Assembly: GCA_028280715.1 (NCBI GenBank)
Contig: JANQLG010000023.1
Span: 152,061-216,060 of the forward strand
Direction: 5' to 3'
DNA length: 64,000 nt
Source: Spongiibacteraceae bacterium
Lineage (GTDB): Bacteria > Pseudomonadota > Gammaproteobacteria > Pseudomonadales > Dasaniaceae
Part shown: positions 8,755-18,336 of the stretch, piece after piece
How positions within the stretch are numbered: position 1 is the first letter of the stretch
Layout of the letters: every line of letters starts with the position of its first letter
Position numbers and translations under genes: made by a program
The notes under the pieces: generated by a model
What the model saw: the letters and a program-made list of their open reading frames with translations, nothing else
Told to the model about the DNA's origin: nothing
Database searches by the model: none

Positions 8755-8997
8755 CATCGAAGGTTTTCGGCATGGAGCTGAGGGCTGTGAGTACCAGGAT
8801 GACCAAACGATACGGATGAAAGGACTTACGGACACGCGCAACCTGTAGTTGCAACGGGTAGTTGGTATAGACACTGATTATGGCCGACAGAATTAAAGGA
8901 TAAGGGACGTCCAGCAGGGAAGATTCCCGAAAGGGGTAAAAGGATTAACATTTCAAGGACATAGGAACATTTGCACAAGGATGTGTCTTATAATTTT
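8755..8997 (+). ncRNA. Candidate CsrA/RsmA-sequestering small RNA (CsrB/RsmY/RsmZ-like)
   Basis: The 500-bp gap after the CRP-type gene has no credible protein frame. It carries twelve GGA triplets between 8774 and 8981, against two on the opposite strand. One element, ACAAGGATGT (8975-8984), exactly fits the published CsrA selection consensus core ACARGGAUGU and can fold with AGGA in the loop. Others sit in or near hairpins, such as GGGA-AGAT-TCCC at 8917-8928. A weak hairpin followed by ATTTTT (to about 8997) could be the 3' end. From memory, rsmY of Pseudomonas aeruginosa also lies next to a Crp/Fnr gene (dnr). Ends are estimated and transcription is inferred only. Confidence 0.5.
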
Positions 8998-9127
8998 TCA
9001 TTTCCACCCCCTCCCCAAGTGTTTCCCCTATTGACAAGATTTCCAAACCTATTCCATGTAAGTCTTTCTTTGTAAGCTTGATGCTTGCCAACACTGTTAA
9101 TACAGAGGCTATATGTTTCTACTAAAT

Positions 9128-10108
9128 TTATGAGATCAATGAAACTGGAGAAACCATTCGTGATTGGTATCTCTGTATTTGTTCAGAAATGTCTTCGGCA
9201 AATGTTAAACGTTTCACATCTTCAAAGAGCTCGGACGCTAAAGGGTACTGGCGGCGTAAATAACCTAGCCATTGTTTAACTCTATTTCCGACATATCTAT
9301 TCTCGTAAGCCGCTTCTGTTATTTCACTGAATTGGGCCAATAGTTCTAATATTCCTTGCGGCCCCAGTTTTTGATGTGAGCGGTCATATTCGAAAGCTTT
9401 AATCTGCATGGCAAGATCAGGGCAGGCCAGTATGCCTCGACCGAGCATAATATCCGTGCACTGGCTTTGTTTGATACAGGATTGATAATCTTGTATCGAC
9501 CATATTTCCCCATTGGCAATGATAGGAATGGGGCTACGTTCCCGAATATCACTGATGGCATCCCAATAAGCGGGAGGTTTATATCCGTCTACTTTGGTGC
9601 GGGCATGAATAGTTAGCTCGCTGGTATTGGCTTCAAATACAGCCTGGCAGATTTCATGTAATAAACTGCGATCTTCGAAACCCAAGCGAATTTTGGCTGT
9701 TATGGGTGTAGAGTGAGGGGTGGCATTTCTAACGGCGCTAATAATGTCATACACCCTGTTGGGTTGCTTGAGAATAACTGACCCACCATCATTTTTATTC
9801 ACTAGCTTTGCTGGGCAGCCAAAGTTGATATCAATGCCAGGTGCACCTAATTTAGCCGCTTGTAAGGCATTGATAGCCATCATCTCCGGGTTGCCACCCA
9901 ACAACTGAACATAAACTGGAACTCCGGCTTCGGTCAGTCCACCATTATTAAGCTCAGGGCAATAGCGTAAAAAGACTTTATTAGGTAAACGGGTGTTAGT
10001 GACCCGAATAAATTCTGTAACACAGCGATCGATGCCGCCAAGCTTAGTCAGCATTTGGCGCATGGTGTGATCGACGACTCCCTCCATCGGGGCCAATAGA
10101 ATTCTCAT
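9128..10108 (-). CDS. dusC: tRNA-dihydrouridine(16) synthase DusC
   Basis: FMN-dependent enzyme that reduces uridine to dihydrouridine in the tRNA D-loop (U16 for the DusC class), using NADPH. The 326-residue protein opens with MRILLAPMEGVVDHTMR, where MEG is the FMN-binding start typical of DusC. The catalytic cysteine lies in NFGCPAKLVNKNDGG. HARTK and IANGEIW line the flavin site, and KQWLGYLRRQYPLA marks the C-terminal helical tRNA-binding domain. Length and motifs favour DusC over DusA or DusB. It is transcribed towards the GGA-rich region and looks monocistronic. Confidence 0.92.
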   Translation of the reverse strand: MRILLAPMEGVVDHTMRQMLTKLGGIDRCVTEFIRVTNTRLPNKVFLRYCPELNNGGLTEAGVPVYVQLLGGNPEMMAINALQAAKLGAPGIDINFGCPAKLVNKNDGGSVILKQPNRVYDIISAVRNATPHSTPITAKIRLGFEDRSLLHEICQAVFEANTSELTIHARTKVDGYKPPAYWDAISDIRERSPIPIIANGEIWSIQDYQSCIKQSQCTDIMLGRGILACPDLAMQIKAFEYDRSHQKLGPQGILELLAQFSEITEAAYENRYVGNRVKQWLGYLRRQYPLASELFEDVKRLTFAEDISEQIQRYQSRMVSPVSLIS

Positions 10109-10302
10109 GTTAAATCAGTATGTTGGAGAGAAAAACTACAAGAAGTAGGTAGTAAGGGCTGAGATTATATAAGGATAGAATGGATGCTGATAGCCTATTT
10201 TGTATAGCAAGTTCGTCGAGCTTTCGGCTAAAGAAAGTTAAGCTGGTCAACGGCGTTATTTGGGCAAAAAATTATTATGTAAAAAGGGGCTAGATAAGCA
10301 AC

Positions 10303-10515
10303 TTAGTGCTTGTTTAAAGGTCTGTGGTTTTGCTCGTTAGTATAGATGCTGGCCGATGCATAGAAATCATCCGAAACATTTCGGTTGATTCTTCTGCGAT
10401 CATCCATTTTTCTGCGGCGCTTATGACTTAAATCCAGCCTGGGGTTCTGGCGCTGGTCTTGGCCATTGCGTCGGTCGTTGCCTGACCTTCGGTTAATAAA
10501 AAAACGTTGTGACAT
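10303..10515 (-). CDS. Arg-rich small protein with DRR repeats
   Basis: A 70-residue protein with the repeated motif R-R-S-G-N-D-R-R near the start and MDDRRR further on; almost a third of the residues are basic. It has no signal or membrane segment. Small DRR-rich proteins of this style occur in marine gammaproteobacteria, but I know no function. It could bind RNA, DNA or acidic surfaces. It stands alone between dusC and the type II secretion operon, with its own promoter region. Confidence 0.55.
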   Translation of the reverse strand: MSQRFFINRRSGNDRRNGQDQRQNPRLDLSHKRRRKMDDRRRINRNVSDDFYASASIYTNEQNHRPLNKH

Positions 10516-10671
10516 AAAAGTTACATACTTGGTGGTTAATATCCGCCGGATTGTTTATTGTTTTTCCAAAAACAACCTCGGGGGAGGACAAGTTTAGGCT
10601 ATGTCTCAGGGTTTTCCAGCCAGTTCCCAAATAAGTTGTGAAATTCCCCTAAATTGTTGGCTTATAAAGGG

Positions 10672-10700
10672 TTCCTAAGGTCGAAATAGCCCAATATAAT
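10672..10700 (+). promoter_or_regulatory. Likely sigma-70 promoter of the gsp operon
   Basis: A perfect TATAAT at 10695-10700 has a partial -35 (TTCCTA, 10672-10677) at 17-bp spacing, 30 bp before the gspC start codon. The leader would be short, about 20 nt. Confidence 0.45.
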
Positions 10701-10729
10701 GCTGCGTCTATCAAAAAAACAAATAGGTG

Positions 10730-11710
10730 ATGGTTTTGACAGGAGAGCAATTAGCTAACAGCTTGACATCTTATGGACATAAAACTGTCACATGGGTTAA
10801 TGGGCTGCCTGTTAAAACACTCAATAAAATCGTCTGTGCTGTTTTTGCCCTATGGATAATGACAGGACTATTACAGCTTGTCTGGTTATTTATCCCACAG
10901 AATGATGATTCTCAATTAGAGATGAATCCATCTTCAGGGATTATTACCTCACAACAATCTGAGCCGGGAGACACTGTCAATATTCCTGAGTTACAAGCAT
11001 TGAACCTATTTGGCGTAATGGGTGAGGTACCTGTTAACGAGCCGCAAGTGCAAATACCCATTGAAGCTGAGATTAATGCCCAAAAGACCCGACTGAATTT
11101 GACGCTAGAAGGTGTTGTGCATACACCTGATCAGGAGCATTCTATTGCCATCATCGTGTATCAGGGCAAGCAGGAGCAATACCATATAGGTGACTCAATT
11201 CCTGGAGGGAATAGGGTCACGCTCTCTAGAGTGCTGCTTGATCACATCATTCTGGATAACAATGGTAGTTATGAGTCACTTTGGTTATACGATGAAGATA
11301 AAAAGGCGCAAACAGGTTCTGCATCGAGATCTGTGTCAAGGCCGCAGGTGCAATCTCAAAGCAGAAACGTGACGGATTTGCGTGATAATACGAATGCGAC
11401 TGACTTGGCCAGAGACTATAAAGCTCGTCTATATAACAATCCAGGTTCCTTAGCTGATGTGTTGAGAATTGTACCGGCACAGAAAGATGGGCAAATGGTG
11501 GGTTATCGGGTGAGCCCCGGAAAAGACAGGCAGCAGTTCAGTGAGTTGGGGTTTAAGTCTAATGATATTGTGACCTCGGTTAACAATATCTCATTAAGTG
11601 AACCATCTAATGCACTTGAAATCTATAAGTTGATGCGCAACGCCACTGATGCCAATTTTGTTGTTGAAAGAGATGGTGAGCAAATACAAATAGTGGTTTC
11701 CTTGGATTGA
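10730..11710 (+). CDS. gspC: Type II secretion protein GspC
   Basis: Inner-membrane clamp of the type II secretion system that links the inner platform to the secretin GspD. The order is a short cytoplasmic N-terminus, one membrane helix near residues 37-57 (IVCAVFALWIMTGLLQLVWLF), a periplasmic homology region (about 120-190, LNLTLEGVVHTP to SLWLYDE), a variable linker and a C-terminal PDZ domain (about 240-326) that helps recognise substrates. I chose the ATG at 10730 over the adjacent GTG at 10727. It is the first gene of a tightly packed gspC-N operon, preceded by a TATAAT promoter. Confidence 0.9.
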   Translation: MVLTGEQLANSLTSYGHKTVTWVNGLPVKTLNKIVCAVFALWIMTGLLQLVWLFIPQNDDSQLEMNPSSGIITSQQSEPGDTVNIPELQALNLFGVMGEVPVNEPQVQIPIEAEINAQKTRLNLTLEGVVHTPDQEHSIAIIVYQGKQEQYHIGDSIPGGNRVTLSRVLLDHIILDNNGSYESLWLYDEDKKAQTGSASRSVSRPQVQSQSRNVTDLRDNTNATDLARDYKARLYNNPGSLADVLRIVPAQKDGQMVGYRVSPGKDRQQFSELGFKSNDIVTSVNNISLSEPSNALEIYKLMRNATDANFVVERDGEQIQIVVSLD

Positions 11711-11838
11711 TGACCAATACGCGGAACAAATATTTTAATAATAAAAAATGAGAATGAGCATTCGATAGTCTGCATTTCATACAAGATATATCGATTTTTA
11801 GTAGGTATTCTTTTGGGTAGGTGTTCTGGAATATATAT

Positions 11839-13908
11839 ATGACCTTGATAAGAAAAATGTCGCCGGTAGCGCGAGTGTGTAGTTTGATGTTGATGTCGCT
11901 TGCCTCTGTGCCATCTCAGGTATGTGCCCAAAGTGATGTCAGTGCAAGTAAGGCCGGTAGCGAACAGACCTGGACAGTTAACTTTAAAGAAACTGATATA
12001 CAGGAATTGATTCGCTTTGTAGCTACAGCTACTAACCGAACGATTATTGTTGATGACAAGGTGAGAGGCAAAGTACAAGTTATTTCTGCCAAACCGGTAA
12101 ATAGTGAAGAATTGTATGAACTGTTTTTATCTATTTTGGAAATCTATGGTTTTACCGCCGTTGAATCCGGGGATATTACACGAATCATTCCCTTGCAAGC
12201 AGCCAGGACTGCGCCAGTTCAGGTGACGACCGATAATGAAAAAGGTGAAAGTAGTGAAATCATTACCGAAGTTATTCAGTTAGAAAATATTTCGGCGGCC
12301 AAACTTATCCCTGTGTTGAGGCCGTTAGCACCACAACAGGCGCACATGGCAGCTTATGCACCGAGCAATGCCATTATTATTTCAGATACAGCTGCCAACA
12401 TTAATCGTATTAAAGAAGTGATTCGCAATATTGATCTTTCGGCGGTACAAAAAACGGAACTGATACCTCTTGAACATGCATCAGCTGAAGAGGTCGTTCG
12501 AATGATTCAACAGTTGCAAAAAGTTGAAGCTGCACAGGGTGCGGCAGAAGCCAGTAAAATGGTTTTGGTGGCGGATAAACGCACCAACAGTGTTTTACTC
12601 AGTGCGGAAGAGATGGATCGGCTGCGAATAATGGCCTTGATTAAAAATCTGGATACGCCATTAGCGCAAAATGGTAATGTGCAGGTGATTTACCTCGAAT
12701 ATGCTGAAGCGAAAGCGTTATCCGAAGTGCTGACGCGTATTGTACAAAATATGGAAGGTCTAACACCGCAAGCGGGTAATAATGCGGCAGCAAGAAATAA
12801 AGGCGGTGCGACCATCGAAGCGGATGAAGGTACTAATTCCCTCATTGTTACTGCAGAAGCTGATGTAATGCAGTCGTTGATGTCGGTTGTAAAGATGCTC
12901 GATATTCGCAGAGCCCAAGTGTTAGTTGAAGCTATTATTGTCGAAATGTCAGATGATGATGGGCGCGATTTGGGTGTCGAATGGTTGTTTGTTAATGAGA
13001 GCGGTGCTTATGGTTCATCCACAAGTTCCGGCTTAGGTGGTGCGTTAGCCGCTGCCGGTTTCGAAACCGACGATAATGGTGATGCAGTAGACTCTCGACC
13101 TGCTCTGGCGACTGTGTTGGGTAATACTGCTGGACAAGTGTTGGGGATAGGACGCCTTCAAGATGATATTAGTTTTAATGTAGTGCTAAACGCGCTACAG
13201 ACAAATCGAGAGGCGAATATTTTATCGACGCCATCGTTAATGACACTGGATAATGAAGAGGCTTCCATTACCGTGGGTGAAAATATTCCCTTCGTAACCG
13301 GTTCCTATACATCGACGGGGAGTGCGTCTTCCAATCCGGATAATCCCTTCCAAACGGTTGAGCGCGAAAATGTAGGTATTAGTTTGAAAATTACCCCTCA
13401 AATTAATGAGGGTGATTCAATGATACTAGCTATTTCTCAGGAAGTGTCCAATGTGATTGAAGGCAGTGCGATTATTAACAGCAACCCTGTCACCAGCGAG
13501 CGAAAAATCGACACTAAAGTGCTAGCCGATGACGGGCAGATTATAGTCTTGGGTGGTTTAATTGAAGACGATATCACTGAGCAGGTACAAAAGGTGCCAG
13601 TATTAGGTGATATACCTATTATAGGGGCTGTGTTTAAAAATACTTCTATAAGAGTAGGCAAACGACATCTACTAGTGTTCCTGCGTCCAACTATCGTTAG
13701 GGATAAGAGAGCGATGGATGCAGCTACTGCCAGTAAGTATCGCCTCATTCGTGAGCAACAAATTCAAGAAATTGAAGAAGGTATTGATTTATATAACGAT
13801 GAAACACTACCGCTATTACCAGAATGGCGTGAACAGTTGGAAAAGTTACAAGAGATGCGACAGGAAGAGCAGCAAGTTGATGAAACTACTGAAGGTAACC
13901 AGCGGTAA
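11839..13908 (+). CDS. gspD: Type II secretion outer-membrane secretin GspD
   Basis: Forms the multimeric outer-membrane channel through which folded exoproteins leave the periplasm. After a signal peptide ending near VCAQS come N0 (VNFKETDIQELIRFVA), three KH-like N domains with repeated ENISAAKLIPVLRPLAP and EHASAEEVVRMIQQL patterns, and the secretin barrel with the conserved VLVEAIIVEM and VPVLGDIPIIGAVFK motifs, then a Glu/Gln-rich tail. The start may be the ATG at 11839, an upstream GTG at 11821 or an ATG at 11857; all keep the signal peptide. No dedicated pilotin is recognised in the operon. Confidence 0.93.
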   Translation: MTLIRKMSPVARVCSLMLMSLASVPSQVCAQSDVSASKAGSEQTWTVNFKETDIQELIRFVATATNRTIIVDDKVRGKVQVISAKPVNSEELYELFLSILEIYGFTAVESGDITRIIPLQAARTAPVQVTTDNEKGESSEIITEVIQLENISAAKLIPVLRPLAPQQAHMAAYAPSNAIIISDTAANINRIKEVIRNIDLSAVQKTELIPLEHASAEEVVRMIQQLQKVEAAQGAAEASKMVLVADKRTNSVLLSAEEMDRLRIMALIKNLDTPLAQNGNVQVIYLEYAEAKALSEVLTRIVQNMEGLTPQAGNNAAARNKGGATIEADEGTNSLIVTAEADVMQSLMSVVKMLDIRRAQVLVEAIIVEMSDDDGRDLGVEWLFVNESGAYGSSTSSGLGGALAAAGFETDDNGDAVDSRPALATVLGNTAGQVLGIGRLQDDISFNVVLNALQTNREANILSTPSLMTLDNEEASITVGENIPFVTGSYTSTGSASSNPDNPFQTVERENVGISLKITPQINEGDSMILAISQEVSNVIEGSAIINSNPVTSERKIDTKVLADDGQIIVLGGLIEDDITEQVQKVPVLGDIPIIGAVFKNTSIRVGKRHLLVFLRPTIVRDKRAMDAATASKYRLIREQQIQEIEEGIDLYNDETLPLLPEWREQLEKLQEMRQEEQQVDETTEGNQR

Positions 13909-13914
13909 TACTGT

Positions 13915-15480
13915 ATGGCTAATTCAGTTGAAGAAACATCAGTGTCACATGGAGAAGAATTGTTAGTTGATGATGCTAACAGTGAACACAGTGCTAATGA
14001 GATAGTTGTTGAGCATGAATTAATACAGTTGCCCTTCGCCTTTGCGCAAGGACATGGCGTATTACTGGAAATGCAGGGAGAGCAGCCGCACATCATTTAC
14101 CGGCCCGGTTTAAAAGTATCAGTCTTGTCTGAGTTACGGCGGGCCCTTAATAAAAGCTTTACTGTTGAAGAAGTTGCAACAGAAGCTTTTCAACTGCGAC
14201 TCACGCGCGCTTATCAAAAAGATAATAATGAGGCTGTGCAAGTAGCTGAAGATATGGGCGCGGACTTTGATTTGTCACGATTGGCAGATGAAATTCCCGA
14301 TACTGCCGATTTGATGGATGCTGAAGATGATGCACCTGTTATTCGTTTAATCAATGCAATTTTATCGCAGGCAGTTAGGGAGCAGGCCTCTGATATTCAT
14401 ATTGAAACCTTTGAAGACAAGCTCACAGTTCGCTTCCGCATAGATGGTGTTTTGACAGAAGTACTCTCACCAAAACGTATGCTTGCACCTCTGTTAGTGT
14501 CACGTTTAAAGGTGATGGCAAAGCTGGATATTGCAGAAAAACGCGTACCACAGGATGGCAGGATTTCGATTCGGTTGGCAGGGCATGCGGTTGATATTCG
14601 AGTTTCTACTATCCCCTCTGCACACGGTGAACGCGTTGTATTGCGTTTGTTAGATAAACAGGCTGGTCAATTAGAACTCGATCAGCTGGAAATGAATGAG
14701 CAGGTTTATTCGGCATATACTCACTCATTACAGGCGCCGCACGGTATTATTCTGGTAACGGGGCCAACGGGTTCAGGTAAGACAACAACGCTATATGCAG
14801 GGCTTACCCACATTAACGAAAGTAGCCGCAATATATTAACCATTGAAGATCCTGTCGAATATTTGCTACCTGGTATCGGCCAGACACAAGTTAATGCCAA
14901 GGTGGATATGACCTTTGCCAGAGGATTACGGGCGATTCTCCGTCAAGACCCTGATGTGGTAATGGTGGGTGAGATTCGTGATGCCGAGACGGCAGAGATT
15001 GCTGTCCAGGCTAGTTTGACTGGTCACTTGGTGCTTTCAACCCTGCACACCAATACCGCCATTGGCGCTATTACACGATTACAAGATATGGGGGTTGAAC
15101 CTTTCTTGTTGTCTTCAAGTGTGACCGCCGTATTGGCGCAACGATTAGTGAGAAAACTCTGTCATCACTGTAAAGAGAGTCATATTGCCAGTGATGGAGA
15201 AAAAGCACTGCTGGGTATTGATGTTGCTAACGAAACAACTATTTATCGTGCTAAAGGTTGTGATCATTGTAACCATACAGGGTACAAAGGCAGGACCGGT
15301 ATTTACGAAATGATCGAGTTGGATGAGCAGCTCAGATTAATGATTCATGAGTGTGCTAGTGAACATGATATGACGGTACATGCACGCAAATCCTCTGGCA
15401 GTATTTTAGATGATGGCCGTCGTCGTGTTCTAAATGGTGAAACGACCGTTGAGGAAGTTTTGCGAGTGACTGCACTATAA
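13915..15480 (+). CDS. gspE: Type II secretion ATPase GspE
   Basis: Hexameric cytoplasmic ATPase that powers pseudopilus assembly. An N-terminal GspL-binding domain is followed by the catalytic domain. Walker A is GPTGSGKTTTLYAG (about residues 283-296), the Asp box is LTIEDPVEY, Walker B is VVMVGEIRDAETAEIA (about 345-360), and the His box is LSTLHTNTA. A zinc-binding tetracysteine made of CHHC and CDHC (about 415-450) is typical of GspE and PilB. The start lies 6 bp after gspD. Confidence 0.94.
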   Translation: MANSVEETSVSHGEELLVDDANSEHSANEIVVEHELIQLPFAFAQGHGVLLEMQGEQPHIIYRPGLKVSVLSELRRALNKSFTVEEVATEAFQLRLTRAYQKDNNEAVQVAEDMGADFDLSRLADEIPDTADLMDAEDDAPVIRLINAILSQAVREQASDIHIETFEDKLTVRFRIDGVLTEVLSPKRMLAPLLVSRLKVMAKLDIAEKRVPQDGRISIRLAGHAVDIRVSTIPSAHGERVVLRLLDKQAGQLELDQLEMNEQVYSAYTHSLQAPHGIILVTGPTGSGKTTTLYAGLTHINESSRNILTIEDPVEYLLPGIGQTQVNAKVDMTFARGLRAILRQDPDVVMVGEIRDAETAEIAVQASLTGHLVLSTLHTNTAIGAITRLQDMGVEPFLLSSSVTAVLAQRLVRKLCHHCKESHIASDGEKALLGIDVANETTIYRAKGCDHCNHTGYKGRTGIYEMIELDEQLRLMIHECASEHDMTVHARKSSGSILDDGRRRVLNGETTVEEVLRVTAL

Positions 15481-15491
15481 GTGAGTGAAGC

Positions 15492-16718
15492 ATGGCAGCC
15501 TATAGTTATAAAGCACTCGATCTAAACGGCAAACTGATAAAAGGAATCATTGAAGGTGATTCTGAGCGGCAGGTTCGGGGTCAGCTGCGAGCCAAGCAAC
15601 TAAAGCCGGTTGAAGTGAGTGAAAGTGGTGAGAAAGTTGCAAAACAAAATAGCACTCCGGTTTTCAGCAATTTTTTCAAGCCTCGTATAAGTCAATCAGA
15701 TTTGGCATTAATTACTCGTCAGTTGGCTACTTTGGTGCAATCCAATATGCCCTTGGATGAAGCGTTAACCGCTACAGCGCAACAGTCTAGAAAGCCCCGT
15801 ATAAATAGTTTGATCTTGCAGGTGCGGGCCCGTGTATTAGAAGGGCATAGTTTGGCTTATGCCCTCGGTGACTTTCCGCAAATATTTAATGAAATGTATT
15901 GCGCAATGGTTAAAGCTGGTGAGCATGCAGGTTTTTTAGGAACGGTTCTGGAACAGTTGGCGGATTATACGGAAAGTAATCAGTATGCTCAGCAAAAATT
16001 AAAAGGTGCAATGATTTATCCCATCGTTTTAGTTGTACTTTCCATTGCAGTAATCAGCATATTGATGGTGTTTGTTGTGCCTGACTTGGTCAGCGTGTTT
16101 TCACACACTAATCAAGAGCTTCCAGCGTTAACCCAAATGGTAATTTGGTTGAGTGATTTTTTTACTGAAAGTTGGTGGCTGGTGTTGCTTGCTATTATTG
16201 CAATAGTGGTCTTTTTCCAGCAGTTACTAAAGGCGCCTTCGAGAAAACGGGTTTGGCATCGAATTCAGTTAAAACTGCCCTTTATTTCAGGCTTAGTGAC
16301 ATCAGTTGATACTTCGCGCTTTGCTTCGACTCTAAGTATTTTAACTTCCAGTGGCGTGCCTTTATTGGATGGTTTGAAAATTGCGGGCGCAGTGTTAAGC
16401 AATCTTGAATTGCGCGAAGCAAGTAAATCCGTAGCGACGGCTGTACAGGAAGGTGGCAGTTTAAATAGAGCACTTTCGCAAGCTGATGTTTTTCCACCCA
16501 TGATGGTGCATATGGTGGCCAGTGGTGAGGCCAGTGGTGAATTGGAAACCATGTTGGCAAGATCGGCGACTAACCAACAGCGCGAACTGGAAATGACATT
16601 AGGTAATTTAATGGCGATTTTTGAGCCTTTAATGATTGTAGTGATGGCGGCTATTGTCTGCACCATTGTGTTTGCGATATTAATGCCGATTATTGAAATG
16701 AATAATATGATCGCCTGA
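15492..16718 (+). CDS. gspF: Type II secretion inner-membrane platform protein GspF
   Basis: Polytopic inner-membrane protein of the pilus-assembly platform that contacts GspE and GspL. Its 408 residues hold two homologous T2SSF domains (about 70-195 and 270-395) with three membrane helices, including MIYPIVLVVLSIAVISILMV and a C-terminal ALIIVVMAAIV-type segment. The N-terminus (AAYSYKALDLNGKLIKG) is characteristic. It follows gspE by 11 bp. Confidence 0.93.
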   Translation: MAAYSYKALDLNGKLIKGIIEGDSERQVRGQLRAKQLKPVEVSESGEKVAKQNSTPVFSNFFKPRISQSDLALITRQLATLVQSNMPLDEALTATAQQSRKPRINSLILQVRARVLEGHSLAYALGDFPQIFNEMYCAMVKAGEHAGFLGTVLEQLADYTESNQYAQQKLKGAMIYPIVLVVLSIAVISILMVFVVPDLVSVFSHTNQELPALTQMVIWLSDFFTESWWLVLLAIIAIVVFFQQLLKAPSRKRVWHRIQLKLPFISGLVTSVDTSRFASTLSILTSSGVPLLDGLKIAGAVLSNLELREASKSVATAVQEGGSLNRALSQADVFPPMMVHMVASGEASGELETMLARSATNQQRELEMTLGNLMAIFEPLMIVVMAAIVCTIVFAILMPIIEMNNMIA

Positions 16719-16769
16719 TCAACTGGCCAAAGCAAAAGATTGAAACATTTGAAAATGATGAGAAGAGCA

Positions 16770-17255
16770 ATGAAAAAAGTAATTACAGAGCAAGCAAATA
16801 CAGTGCAAGTAACACATAAACAACAGGGATTCAGCTTAATAGAAATTATGGTAGTACTGGTGATTATTGGATTGCTGGTCAGCATTGTTGCACCCAATGT
16901 ACTTGATCGAGCTGATGATGCACGTATTCAGAAAGTGCATGCCGACTTCAGTGCTATCGAAATGGCTTTAAAGCTATATAAGCTCGATAACTTTAATTAT
17001 CCAACAACCGATCAGGGGCTCGAAGCATTAGTCGACAAACCAGCTATTGATCCTGAACCTCGTAACTGGAAAAAAGATGGTTATTTAGAGCAGCTACCAC
17101 TGGACCCCTGGGGCCGGCCCTATCAATTTTTAAGTCCTGCTGAATTCGGTGATGGCGATTATGATCTGTTTTCTTTAGGTGCTGATGGCGTTTCCGGGGG
17201 TGAGGATCAAAATGCGGACATCGGTAACTGGATGAATGCTGGTGACGAGGCCTGA
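16770..17255 (+). CDS. gspG: Major pseudopilin GspG
   Basis: Major subunit of the periplasmic pseudopilus. A basic leader ends at QQG followed by FSLIEIMVVLVIIGLLVSIV, the prepilin-peptidase cleavage and N-methylation motif with the invariant Glu at +5. The C-terminal part (DPWGRPYQFLSP, GDYDLFSLGADG) is the calcium-binding GspG domain. The frame is open to a TTG at 16740, but the ATG at 16770 has a better upstream AGAAGAG and gives a leader of usual size. The prepilin peptidase gene is not in the window. Confidence 0.9.
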   Translation: MKKVITEQANTVQVTHKQQGFSLIEIMVVLVIIGLLVSIVAPNVLDRADDARIQKVHADFSAIEMALKLYKLDNFNYPTTDQGLEALVDKPAIDPEPRNWKKDGYLEQLPLDPWGRPYQFLSPAEFGDGDYDLFSLGADGVSGGEDQNADIGNWMNAGDEA

Positions 17256-17928
17256 TACGATTTCTAGAGCTCAGTTAAAAAGTAATGGGCTAGGCTTTAC
17301 TCTGGTCGAGTTATTAGTTGTCCTATTGATAGTTGGTTTAGGTATTAGTTTTGTCAGTGTCAATGTCGGTACTAATGAAGGTTATCGTCTTCGTTCAGAA
17401 GCCAGGCAGTTTGCTAATTACACCGCATTAACCGCAGAAGAGGCTTTGCTCAGTAACCGGCAGTATGGCGTCGATATTTATCGACAGCAGGAAATTGATA
17501 GTGATTTATTTGGTTATCGCTGGCTGGTGAGAAATGAATCTGGTCGATGGGAGTTGGCAGAGTTAACAGATCGAGAATCCGATATTTTATTTCCAGAAGG
17601 AGTGGGTTTAAGGTTACAACTTGATGGTTTAGAAACAGAACAGGATATCGAATTTAAACAAGAAATTATTGCCGAGCAATCAACATATGAAAGGCAAAAC
17701 TCGCAACAAGAAAGTTTTCAAGTACTCAATGGCATTATCAACGAGGATGCAAGTATTAATCAGCAACAGCGAATTGAACCAGAAATTTGGTTGATGTCGA
17801 ATGGAGAAATCAATGCGTTTAAATTATTTCTCTATCATGAAAGTGCACCGGAAAACGAGCTTTTGATTGAAGGTGATGTATTAGGTCGAATCTCAGTCAA
17901 CACAGGTAGTGAAGATTTTGAGGAATAA
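17236..17928 (+). CDS. gspH: Minor pseudopilin GspH
   Basis: Minor pseudopilin with the cleavage motif LG followed by FTLVELLVVLLIVGLGISFV, then a beta-rich periplasmic domain. At 230 residues it is somewhat long; a Gln/Glu-rich insertion (around residues 135-175) accounts for the excess. It overlaps the gspG end by 20 bp, implying coupled translation, and abuts gspI directly. Confidence 0.85.
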   Translation: MLVTRPDTISRAQLKSNGLGFTLVELLVVLLIVGLGISFVSVNVGTNEGYRLRSEARQFANYTALTAEEALLSNRQYGVDIYRQQEIDSDLFGYRWLVRNESGRWELAELTDRESDILFPEGVGLRLQLDGLETEQDIEFKQEIIAEQSTYERQNSQQESFQVLNGIINEDASINQQQRIEPEIWLMSNGEINAFKLFLYHESAPENELLIEGDVLGRISVNTGSEDFEE

Positions 17929-18336
17929 ATGAAACAGCGATCAAGCAATAGCAGAAACCGTTACGCTGGCTTCACCTTGGTGGAAGTGATGGTGGCTTTT
18001 TTGATCGTGGCGGTGGCAATTTCTGCGTTGTTGTTTCAAATGATGGGCAATATCGATAATACGGCTTATCTGAGAGATAAAACGATTGCTCATTGGGTGG
18101 CATTGAATCAACTGGAATTGGTTCAGCTGGAAAATAAACAGAACAATCAGCTAATTAATAGCGAACGATCCGGCGTAGAAGAAATGGTTGGTCGTCAATG
18201 GTATTGGCGAATCAGGCCGGTTAGAACGCAAGCGGAGGGTTTCTTGCAGCTAGAGGTTTCTGTTAGCGACACAGATGATGATTCTGCATTAGTAACAATA
18301 ATAGGCTTGATTGATCAGTTTCATGAGCCCATTTAG
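17929..18336 (+). CDS. gspI: Minor pseudopilin GspI
   Basis: Short pseudopilin of 135 residues with leader YAG followed by FTLVEVMVAFLIVAVAISAL. The C-terminal GspI domain (ALNQLELVQLE, then GRQWYWRIRPV) is as in the family. It is part of the I-J-K tip complex that primes the pseudopilus. GAGGA five bases before the ATG is a good ribosome binding site, and the start touches the gspH stop. Confidence 0.9.
   Translation: MKQRSSNSRNRYAGFTLVEVMVAFLIVAVAISALLFQMMGNIDNTAYLRDKTIAHWVALNQLELVQLENKQNNQLINSERSGVEEMVGRQWYWRIRPVRTQAEGFLQLEVSVSDTDDDSALVTIIGLIDQFHEPI

Noticed and set aside
9055..9090. GacA-type box (TGTAAG repeats) for the GGA-rich RNA
   Set aside because: The second half-site is mismatched and the element lies downstream of the RNA candidate, not upstream.
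16265..16897. Long reverse-strand frame over gspF/gspG
   Set aside because: It is a shadow of two clearly coding forward genes and has low-complexity, family-less sequence.
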